Assembly (NCBI GenBank): GCA_965153355.1
Contig: OZ231127.1
Location: forward strand, 48,670,001-48,734,000
Reading direction: 5' to 3'
From: Flaccisagitta enflata
Lineage: Eukaryota > Chaetognatha > Sagittoidea > Aphragmophora
Length of the DNA: 64,000 bases
Part shown: in pieces, positions 51,998 through 64,000 of the stretch
How positions within the stretch are numbered: the stretch's first letter is position 1
Layout of the letters: each line of letters starts with the position of its first letter
Position numbers and translations under genes: made by a program
The notes under the pieces: model-generated
The model's input: only the letters and a program-made list of their open reading frames with translations
Told to the model about the DNA's origin: nothing
Database searches by the model: none

Positions 51998-54900
51998 TTG
52001 AACTTTTGAACTATTGAACAAATGAACTAATGAACTATTGAACTATTGAACTAATGAATTATGGAACTATGGAACTATTGAACTAATGAACAATTGAACT
52101 ATTGAACTATTGAACTATTGAACTATTGAACTATTGAACTTTTGAACTATTGAACTATTGAACTACTGAACTATTGAACTATTGAACTATTGAACTATTG
52201 AACTATTGAACTATTGAACTATTGAACTATTGAACTATTGAACTATTGAACTATTGAACTATTGAACTATTGAACTATTGAACTATTGAACTATTGAACT
52301 ATTGAACTATTGAACTATTGAACTATTGAACTATTGAACTATTGAACTATTGAACTATTGAACTCATGAACTATTGAACTATTGAACTATTGAACTATTG
52401 AACTATTGAACTATTGAACTATTGAACTATTGAACTATTGAACTATTGAACTATTGAACTATTGAACTATTGAACTATTGAACTATTGAACTATTGAACT
52501 ATTGAACTATTGAACTATTGAACTATTGAACTATTGAACTATTGAACTATTGAACTATTGAACTATTGAACTATTGAACTATTGAACTATTGAACTATTG
52601 AACTATTGAACTATTGAAATATTGAACTATTGAACTATTGAACTATTGAACTATTGAACTATTGAACTATTGAACTAATGAACTAATGAACTATTGAACT
52701 ATTGAACTAATGAACTAATGAACTAAGGAACTATGGAACTATGAAACTAATGAACTATTGAACTATTGAACTATTGAACTATTGAACTATTGAACTAATG
52801 AACTTTTGAACAATTGAACTAATGAACTATTGAACTATTGAACTATTGAACTATTGAACTATTGAACTATTGAACTATTGAACTATTGAACTATTGAACT
52901 ATTGAACTATAGAACTATTGAACTACTGAACTTTTGAACTATTGATTTATTGAACTATTGAACTATTGAACTATTGATTTTTTGAACTACTGAACTAATG
53001 AACTATTGAACTTTTGAACTATTGAACTATTGAACTATTGAACTATTGAACTATTGAACTATTGAACCTTTGAACTATTGAACTATTGAACTATTGAACT
53101 AATGAACTATTGAACTATTGAACTATTGAACTATTGAACTATTGAACTATTGAACTATTGAACTATTGAACTATTGAACTATTGAACTATTGAACTTTTG
53201 AACTTTTGAACTATTGAACTATTGAACTTTTGAACTATTGAACTATTGCACTAATGAACTATTTAACTATTGAACTGTTGAACTATTGAACTATTGAACT
53301 ATTGAACTACTGAACTATTGAACTATTGAACTGTTGAACTATTGAACTATTGAACTACTGAACTGTTGAACTATTGAACTTTTGAACTACTGAACTATTG
53401 AACTATTGAACTATTGAACTATTGAACTATTGAACTATTGAACTATTGAACTATTGAACTATTGAACTATTGAACTTTTGAACTATTGAACTATTGAACT
53501 ATTGAACTATTGAACTATTGAACTATTGAACTATTGAACTATTGAACTTTTGAACTATTGAACTATTGAACTATTGAACTATTGAACTACTGAACTATTG
53601 AACTATTGAACTATTGAACTATTGAACTAATGAACTATTGAACTATTGAACTATTGAACTATTGAACTATTGAACTATTGAACTATTGAACTATTGAACT
53701 AATGAACTATTGAACTATTGAACTTTTGAACTATTGAACTATTGAACTTTTGAACTATTGAACTATTGAACTATTGAACTATTGAACTTTTGAACTATTG
53801 AATTATTGAACTATTGAACTACTGATTTATTGAACTATTAAATTAATGAACTTTTGAACTATTGAACTATTGAACTATTGAGCTATTGAACTATTGAACT
53901 ATTGATCTATTGAACTATTGAACTTTTGAACTATTGAACTATTGAACTATTGAACTATTGAACTATTGAACTTTTGAACTATTGAACTATTGAACTATTG
54001 AACTAATGAACTATTGAACTATTGAACTATTGAACTATTGAACTATTGAACTATTGAACTATTGAACTATTGAACTATTGAACTATTGAACTATTTAACT
54101 TTTGAACTTTTGAACTATTGAACTATTGAACTATTGAACTTTTGAACTATTGAACTATTGAACTATTGAACTATTGAACTATTGAACTATTGAACTATTG
54201 AACTATTGAACTATTGAACTATTGAACTATTGAACTATTGAACTATTGAACTATTGAACTATTGAACTAATGAACTATTGAACTATTGAACTATGGAACT
54301 AATGAACTATAGAACTATTGAACTATTGAACTATTGAACTATTGAACTATTGAACTAATGAACTTTTGAACTATTGAACTATTGAACTATTGAACTATTG
54401 AACTATTGAACTATTGAACTATTGAACTATTGAACTATTGAACTATTGAACTATTGAACTATTGAACTATTGAACTACTGAACTTTTGAACTATTGATTT
54501 ACTGAAATATTTAACTATTGAACTATTGATTTTTTGAACCACTGAACTAATGAACTATTGAACTTTTGAACTATTGAACTATTGAACTATTGAACTAATG
54601 AACTATTGAACTATTGAACTATTGAACTATTGAACTATTGAACTATTGAACTATTGAACTATTGAACTATTGAACTATTGAACTATTGAACTACTGAACT
54701 TTTGAACTATTGATTTATTGAACTATTGAACTATTGAACTATTGATTTTTTGAACTACTGAACTATTGAACTATTGAACTTTTGAACTATTGAACTATTG
54801 AACTATTGAACTATTGAACTATTGAACTATTGAACTTTTGAACTATTGAACTATTGAACTATTGAACTATTGAACTATTGAACTATTGAACTATTGAACT

Positions 54901-57900
54901 ATTGAACTATTGAACTATTGAACTTTTGAACTATTGAACTATTGAACTATTGAACTATTGAACTATTGAACTATTGAACTATTGAACTATCAAACTATTG
55001 AACTATTGAACTATTGAACTATTGAACTATTGAACTTTTGAACTATTGAACTATTGAACTATTGAACTTTTGAACTTTTGAACTATTGAACTATTGAACT
55101 TTTGAACTATTGAACTATTGAACTATTGAACTATTGAACTATTGAACTATTGAACTATTGAACTATTGAACTATTGAACTATTGAACTATTGAACTATTG
55201 AACTATTGAACTATTGAACTATTGAACTATTGAACTATTGAACTTTTAAACTATTGAACTATTGAACTATTGAACTATTGAACTATTGAACTATTGAACT
55301 ATTGAACTATTGAACTATTGAACTATTGAACTATTGAACTATTGAACTATTGAACTATTGAACTATTGAACTATTGAACTATTGAACTTTTGAACTATTG
55401 AACTATTGAACTATTGAACTATTGAACTATTGAACTATTGAACTATTGAACTATTGAACTATTGAACTACTAAACTATTGAACTATTGAACTATTGAACT
55501 ATTGAACTATTGAACTATTGAACTATTGAACTATTGAACTAATGAACTACTGAACTACTGAACTATTGAACTATTGAACTATTGAACTATTGAACTATTG
55601 AACTGTTGAACTATTGAACTATTGAACTATTGAACTACGGAACTACGGAACTACTGAACTTCTGAACTATTGAACTAATGAACTAATGAACTAATGAACT
55701 ATGGAACTTTTGAACTATTGAACTTTTGAACTATTGAACTATTGAACTAATGAACTATTGAACTATTGAACTATTGAACTATTGAACTATTGAACTACTG
55801 AACTATTGAACTATTGAACTTTTGAACTACTGAACTATTGAACTATTGAACTATTGAACTATTGAACTATTGAACTACTGAACTATTGAACTATTGAACT
55901 ACTGAACTATCGCACTATTGAACTACGGAACTACTGAACTACTGAACTATTGAACTATTGAACTATTGAACTATTGAACTAATGAACTATTGAACTATTG
56001 AACTACTGAACTACTGAACTATTGAACTATTGAACTTTTGATTTTTTGAACTAATGAACTAATGAACTAATGAACTATTGAACTATTGAACTATTGAACT
56101 ATTGAACCATTTAACTACTGAACTATTGAACTATTGAACTAATGAAATATTGAACTATTGAACTATTGAACTAATAAATTATTGAACTATTGAACTATTA
56201 AACTAATGAACTATTGAACTATTGAACTATTGAACTATTGAACTATTGAACTATTAAACTATTGAACTTTTGAACTATTGAACTATTTAATTATTTAACT
56301 ATTGAACTATTGAACTATTGAACTTTTGAACTATAGAACTATTGAACTATTGAACTATTGAACTATTGAACTACTGATTTATTGAACTATTGAATTAATG
56401 AACTTTTGAACTAATGAACTATTGAACTATTGAACTATTGAACTATTGAACGATTGAACTATTGATCTATTGAACTATCGAACTTTTGAACCTTTGAACT
56501 ATTGAACTATTGAACTATTGAACTATTGAACTATTGAACTATTGAAATATTAAACTTTTGAACTATTGATCTATTGAACTAATGAACTATTGAACTATTG
56601 AACTATTGAACTATTTGATTGAACTATTGAACTATTGAACTATTGAACTATTGAACTATTGAACTATTGAACTATTGAACTATTGAACTATTGAACTATT
56701 GAACTATTGAACTATTGAACTATTGAACTATTGAACTATTGAACTATTGAACTATTGAACTATTGAACTATTGAACTATTGAACTATTGAACTATTGAAC
56801 TATTGAACTATCAAACTATTGAACTAATGAACTAATGAACTATTGAACTATTGAACTATTGAACTAATGAACTATGGAACTATGGAACTATGGAACTATG
56901 GAACTATTGAACTATTGAACTATTGAACTATTGAACTATTGAACTATTGAACTATTGAACTATTGAACTTTTGAACTATTGAACTATTGAACTATTGAAC
57001 TACTGAACTATTGAACTATTGAACTATTGAACTATTGAACTATTGAACTATTGAACTATTGAACTATTGAACTATTGAACTATTGAACTATTGAACTATT
57101 GAACTACTGAACTATTGAACTACTGAACTTTTGAACTATTGATTTATTGAACTATTGAACTATTGAACTATTGATTTTTTGAACTACTGAACTATTGAAC
57201 TATTGAACTTTTGAACTATTGAACTATTGAACTATTGAACTATTGAACTATTGAACTATTGAACTATTGAACTTTTGAACTATTGAACTATTGAACTATT
57301 GAACTATTGAACTAATGAACTATTGAACTATTGAACTATTGAACTATTGAACTATTGAACTATTGAACTATTGAACTATTGAACTAATGAACTATTGAAC
57401 TATTGAACTATTGAACTATTAAACTAATTAACTAATGAATTATGGAACTATGGAACTATGGAACTATGGAACTAATGAACTATTGAAATATTGAACTATT
57501 GAACTATTGAACTATTGAACTTTTGAACTATTGAACTCTTGAACTATTGAACTATTGAACTTTTGAACTATTGAACTATTGAACTATTGAACTACTGAAC
57601 TATTGAACTTTTGAACTATTGAACTACTGAAATATGGAACTATGGAACTATTGAACTATTGAACTTTTGAACTACTGAACTATTGAACTATTGAACTATT
57701 GAACTATTGAACTATTGAACTATTGAACTATTGAACTATTGAACTAATGAACTTTTGAACTATTGAACTATTGAACTATTGAACTTTTGAACTATTGAAC
57801 TACTGAACAATTGAACTTTTGATTTATTGAACTATTGAACTTTTGAACTATTGAACTATAGAACTATTGAACTATTGAACTATTGAACTATTGAACTATT

Positions 57901-60900
57901 GAACTATTGAACTAATGAACTATTGAACTTTTGAACTATTGAACTATTGAATTTTTGAACTATTGAACTTTTGAACTATTGAACTAATGAACTATTGAAC
58001 TACTGAACTTTTGAACTATTGATTTATTGAACTATTGAACTATTGAACTATTGATTTCTTGAACTACTGAACTATTGAACTATTGAACTTTTGAACTATT
58101 GAACTATGGAACTATTGAACAATTGAACCTTTGAACTATTGAACTATTGAACTACTGAACTACTGAACTATTGAACAATTGAACTTTTGAACTATTGAAC
58201 TATTGAACTTTTGAACTATTGAACTATTGACTTTTTGAACTATTGAACTATTGAACTATTGAACTTTTGAACTATTGAACTATTGAACTATTGAACTATT
58301 GAACTATTGAACTATTGAACCTTTGAACTATTGAACTATTGAACTATTGAACTATTGAACTAACGAACTATTGAACTATTGAACTATTGAACTATTTAAC
58401 TATTGTTGAACTATTGTTGAACTATTGAACTATTGAACTATTGAACTTTTGAACTTTTGAACTATTGAACTATTGAACAAATGAACTTTTGTACTATTGA
58501 ACTATTGAACTATTGAACTTTTGAACTACTGAACTATTGAACTATTGAACTATTGAACTATTGAACTTTTGAACTATTGAACTATTGAACTATTGAACTA
58601 TTGAACTATTGAACTTTTGAACTATTGAACTATTGAACTATTGAACTATTGAACTATTGAACTAATGAACTATTGAACTATTGAACTATTGAACTATTGA
58701 ACTATTGAACTTTTGAACTTTTGAACTATTGAACTATTGAACTATTGAACTATTGAACTATTGAACTATTGAACTATTGAACTTTTGAACTATTGAACTA
58801 TTGAACTATTTAACTTTTGAACTATTGAACTATTGAACTATTGAACTATTGAACTATTGAACTATTGAACTATTGAACTATTGAACTATTGAACTACTTA
58901 ACTATTGAACTATTGAACTATTGAACTATTGAACTACTGAACTACTGAACTCTTGAACTATTGAACTTTTGAACTATTGAACTAATGAACTTTTGAACTA
59001 TTGAACTATTGAACTATTGAACTATTGAACTATTGAACTATTGAACTATTGAACTATTGAACTATTGAACTATTGAACTATTGAACTATTGAACTATTGA
59101 ACTATTGAACTACTGAACTATTGAACTATTGAACTTTTGAACTACTGAACTATTGAACTATTGAACTTTTGAACTATTGAACTACTGAACTATTGAACTA
59201 ATGAACTATTAAACTAATAAACTATCGAACTATTGAACTATTGATCTATTGAACTATTGAATTATTGAACTATTGAACTATTGAACTATTGAACAATTGA
59301 ACTATTGAACTATTGAACTATTGAACTATTGAACTATTGAACTATTGAACTATTGAACTATTGAACTATTGAACTATTGAACTATTGAATTATTGAACTA
59401 TTGAACTATTGAACTATTGAACTATTGAACTATTGAACTATTGAACTATTGAACTATTGAACTATTGAACTATTGAACTATTGAACTATTGAACTATTGA
59501 ACTATTGAACTTTTGAACTATTGAACTTTTGAACTATTGAACTAATGAACTATTGAACTATTGAACTATTGAACTATTGAACTATTGAACTATTGAACTA
59601 TTGAACTATTGAACTATTGAACTATTGAACTATTGAACTAATGAACTTTTGAACTATTGAACTACTGAACTAATGAACTATTGAACTAATAAACTATTGA
59701 ACTTTTGATCTATTGAACTATTGAACTATTGAACTATTGAACTAATGAACTATTGAACTATGGAACTACTGAACTATTGAACTTTTGAACTTTTGAACTA
59801 TGGAACTATGGAACTATGGAACTATTGAACTATTGAACTATTGAACTATTGAACTATTGAACTATTGAACTATTGAACTATTGAACTATTGAACTTTTGA
59901 ACTATTGAACTATTGAACTATTGAACTATTGAACTATTGAACTATTGAACTACTGAACTATTGAACTTTTGAACTATTGAACTACTGAACTATTGAACTA
60001 TTGAACTATTGAACTATTGAACTTTTGAACTATTGAACTATTGAACTATTGAACTATTGAACTATTGAACTATTGAACTATTGAACTAATGAACTTTTGA
60101 ACTATTGAACTATTGAACTATTGAACTTTTGAACTATTGAACTACTGAACAATTGAACTTTTGATTTATTCAACTATTGAACTTTTGAACTATTGAACTA
60201 TAGAACTATTGAACTATTGAACTATTGAACTATTGAACTATTGAACTATTGAACTAATGAACTATTGAACTTTTGAACTATTGAACTATTGAATTTTTGA
60301 ACTATTGAACTTTTGAACTATTGAACCAATGAACTATTGAACTATTGAACTACTGAACTTTTGAACTATTGATTTATTGAACTATTGAACTATTGAACTA
60401 TTGATTTTTTGAACTACTGAACTATTGAACTATTGAACTTTTGAACTATTGAACTATTGAACTATTGAACTATTGAACCTTTGAACTATTGAACTATTGA
60501 ACTATTGAACTATTGAACTAATGAACTATTGAACTATTGAACTATTGAACTATTGAACTTTTGAACTATTGAACTATTGATTTTTTGAACTATTGAACTA
60601 TTGAACTATTGAACTTTTGAACTATTGAACTATTGAACTATTGAACTATTGAACTATTGAACTATTGAACTATTGAACCTTTGAACTATTGAACTATTGA
60701 ACTATTGAACTATTGAACTAACGAACTATTGAACTATTGAACTATTGAACTATTTAACTATTGTTGAACTATTGTTGAACTATTGAACAATTGAACTATT
60801 GAACTATTGAACTTTTGAACTATTGAACTATTGAACTATTGAACTTTTGAACTATTGAACTATTGAACTATTGAACTATTGAACTATTGAACTATTGAAC

Positions 60901-62739
60901 TATTGAACTATTGAACTATTGAACTTTTGAACTATTGAACTATTGAACTATTGAACTATTGAACTATTGAACTATTGAACTATTGAACTATTGAACTATT
61001 GAACTATTGAACTATTGAACTAATGAACTATTGAACTATTGAACTATTGAACTATTAAACTATTGAACTATTGAACTTTTGAACTATTGAACTATTGAAC
61101 TTTTGAACTATTGAACTATTGAACTATTGAACTATTGAACTATTGAACTATTGAACTATTGAACTATTGAACTATTGAACTTTTGAACTATTGAACTATT
61201 GAACTATTGAATTTTTGAACTATTGAACTATTGAACTATTGAACTATTGAACTATTGAACTACTTAACTATTGAACTATTGAACTATTGAACTATTAAAC
61301 TACTGAACTACTGAACTCTTTAACTATTGAACTTTTGAACTATTGAACTAATGAACTTTTGAACTATTGAACTATTGAACTATTGAACTATTGAACTAAT
61401 GAACTATTGAACTACTGAACTTTTGAACTATTGAACTATTGAACTATTGAACTATTGAACTATTGAACTACTGAACTATTGAACTATTGAAATTTTGAAC
61501 TACTGAACTATTGAACTATTGAACTTTTGAACTATTGAACTACTGAACTATTGAACTAATGAACTATTAAACTAATAAACTATCGAACTATTGAACTATT
61601 GATCTATTGAACTATTGAATTATTGAACTATTGAACTATTGAACTATTGAACTATTGAACTATTGAACTATTGAACTATTGAACTATTGAACTATTGAAC
61701 TATTGAACTATTGAACTATTGAACTATTGAACTAATGAACTTTTGAACTATTGAACTATTGAACTAATGAACTATTGAACTATTGAACTATTGAACTATT
61801 GAACTATTGAACTATTGAACTATTGAACTATTGAACTATTGAACTATTGAACTATTGAACTATTGAACTATTGAACTACAGAACTATTGAACTTTTGAAC
61901 TATTGAACTTTTGAACTATTGAACTAATGAACTAATGAACTATTGAACTATTGAACTTTTGAACTATTGAACTATTGAACTATTGAACTATTGAACTAAA
62001 GAACTAATGAACTTTTGAACTATTGAACTACTGAAGTAATGAACTATTGAACTAATAAACTATTGAACTATTGATCTATTGAACTATTGAACTATTGAAC
62101 CATTGAACTAATGAACTATTGAACTATGGAACTACTGAACTATTGAACTTTTGAACTTTTGAACTATGGAACTATGGAACTATGGAACTATTGAACTATT
62201 GAACTATTGAACTATTGAACTATTGAACTATTGAACTACTTTACTATTGAACTATTGAACTTTTGTAATATTGAACTATTGAACTATTGAACTATTGAAC
62301 TATTGAACTATTGAACTATTGAACTATTGAACTATTGAACTATTGAACTATTGAACTATTGAACTATTGAACTATTGAACTATTGAACTATTGAACTATT
62401 GAACTATTGAACTATTGAACTATTGAACTATTGAACTATTGAACTATTGAACTATTGAACTATTGAACTATTGAACTATTGAACTATTGAACTTTTTAAC
62501 TATTGAACTATTGAACTATTGAACTATTGAACTATTGAACTATTGAACTATTGAACTAATGAACTATTGAACTATTGAACTATTGAACTATTGAACTTTT
62601 GAACTATTGAACTATTGAATTATTGAACTAATGAACTAATGATCTATTCAACTTTCGAACCATTGAACTATTGAACTAATGAATTATTGAACTAATGAAC
62701 TAATGAATTATTGAACCATTGAACTAATGAACAATGAAG
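51998..62739 (+). repeat. Octamer satellite block E, ~10.7 kb
   Basis: GAACTATT units, same strand. Register is kept to about 56614 (one TTGATT slip), then continues. In the right part a large higher-order repeat is visible: TAACGAAC at 58361 and 60719, TATTTAACTATTGTTGAAC at 58393 and 60751, and CTATCGAAC at 59222 and 61580 are each exactly 2358 bp apart. Edge units near 62640-62739 are irregular. Confidence 0.98.
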
Positions 62740-62750
62740 TTCAATAGTTC
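62740..62750 (-). repeat. Inverted octamer unit at the satellite junction
   Basis: TTCAATAGTTC is the reverse complement of GAACTATTGAA. I noticed it as the one clear opposite-strand unit, and it lies exactly between the octamer array and the 29-bp satellite. Confidence 0.8.
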
Positions 62751-64000
62751 ACAAGCGACCAAAAACGTATCATCGTAACACAAGCGACCAAAAACGTATC
62801 ATCGTAACACAAGCAACCAAAAACGTATCATCGTAACACAAGCAACCAAAAACGTATCATCGTAACACAAGCGACCAAAAACTTATCATCGTAACACAAG
62901 CGACCAAAAACGTATCATCGTAACACAAGCGACCAAAAACGTATCATCGTAACACAAGCGACCAAAAACGTATCATCGTAACACAAGCGACCAAAAACGT
63001 ATCATCGTAACACAAGCGACCAAAAACGTATCATCGTAACACAAGCGACCAAAAACGTATCATCGTAACACATGCGACCAAAAACGTATCATCGTAACAC
63101 AAGCGACCAAAAACGTATCATCATAACACAAGTGACCAAAAACGTATCATCGTAACACAAGCGACCAAAAACGTATCATCGTAACACAAGCGACCAAAAA
63201 CGTATCATCGTAACACAAGCGACCAAAAACGTATCATCGTAACACAAGCGACCAAAAACGTATCATCGTAACACAAGCGACCAAAAACGTATCATCGTAA
63301 CACAAGCGACCAAAAACGTATCATCGTAACACAAGCGACCAAAAACGTATCATCGTAACACAAGCGACAAAAACGTATCATCGTAACACAAGCGACCAAA
63401 AACGTATCATCGTAACACAAGCGACCAAAAACGTATCATCATAACACAAGTGACCAAAAACGTATCATCGTAACACAAGCGACCAAAAACGTATCATCGT
63501 AACACAAGCGACCAAAAACGTATCATCGTAACACAAGCGATGAAAAACGTATCATCGTAACACAAGCGACCAAAAACGTATCATCGTAACACAAGCGACC
63601 AAAAACGTATCATCGTAACACAAGTGACCAAAAACGTATCATCGTAACACAAGCGACCAAAAACGTATCATCGTAACACAAGCGACCAAAAACGTATCAT
63701 CGTACCACAAGCGACCAAAAACGTATCATCGTAACACAAGCGACCAAAAACGTATTATCGTAACACAAGCGACCAAAAACGTATCATCGTAACACAAGCG
63801 ACCAAAAACGTATCATCGTAACACAAGCGACCAAAAACGTATCATCGTGACACAAGCGACCAAAAACATATCATCGTAACACAAGCGACCAAAAACGTAT
63901 CATTGTAACACAAGCGACCAAAAACGTGTCATCGTAACACAAGCGACCAAAAACGTATCATCGTAACACAAGCGACCAAAAACGTATCATCGTAACACAA
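62751..64000 (+). repeat. 29-bp satellite, ~43 units, continues past window
   Basis: The unit starts ACAAGCGACCAAAAACGTAT and its last nine bases are CATCGTAAC. Units are nearly identical; variants include AAGCAACC (units 3-4), AAGTGACC and CATAAC. One unit near 63366 lacks a C. The paired variant CATAACACAAGTGACC occurs near 63122 and 63440, 318 bp apart (eleven units minus the missing base), implying an 11-unit duplication. Copies are directly contiguous with no spacers. Confidence 0.97.

Noticed and set aside
62751-64000. CRISPR array (29-bp repeats)
   Set aside because: The unit length is CRISPR-like, but units are contiguous with no unique spacers, and the context is eukaryotic.

Overview
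This is a repeat-dominated, apparently gene-free stretch of a eukaryotic nuclear genome. The signs are long dinucleotide and trinucleotide microsatellites, miniature inverted-repeat transposons (MITEs) with TA and TTA target duplications, a tRNA-Phe-like sequence with an intron at the usual eukaryotic position, and kilobase-scale satellite DNA. There are no compact operons and no long open reading frames. I cannot name the organism; an animal is plausible from the style of elements but not shown. Almost every open frame longer than 60 codons is a translated microsatellite. Three or four short frames look protein-like, and none can be defended as an intact gene.

Layout. Bases 1-16206 are a mosaic of microsatellites and short mobile elements: a 3.9 kb foldback element with arms of about 0.9 kb (1513-5445), two Harbinger/Tourist-like MITEs (5627-5895, 8409-8666), a TA-flanked MITE carrying a tRNA-like sequence and nested in another element's terminus (13505-14215), many copies of an unfamiliar family ending in an AGTCGCGTGC hairpin (here F1), and a hairpin/minisatellite composite (here F2). 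Bases 16207-62739 are mostly a giant octamer satellite, unit GAACTATT, in five blocks A-E (about 6.9, 12.7, 4.6, 3.3 and 10.7 kb, together about 38 kb). The blocks are separated by a 2.9 kb spacer (23067-25930), a nearly identical 2.08 kb copy of it (38605-40683) ending at a 10-N gap, a 2.8 kb MITE-bearing spacer (45329-48117) and one clean 602 bp TA-flanked MITE (51394-51995). At 62740 one unit is inverted, and from 62751 to the end lies a different satellite with a 29-bp unit.

Most notable points. The octamer satellite keeps its 8-bp register for kilobases with almost no indels, varies mainly in the last three bases of the unit, and is arranged in higher-order repeats (about 1.29-1.31 kb in block A, 2358 bp in block E). 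F1 keeps both ends while its interior varies. F2 has a head hairpin whose stem covaries between copies. Several MITEs have exact target duplications that reconstruct the pre-insertion site. The 10-N gap, the noisy sequence after it and the 2.08 kb near-identical duplication mean that long-range order around 38-41 kb needs independent confirmation.
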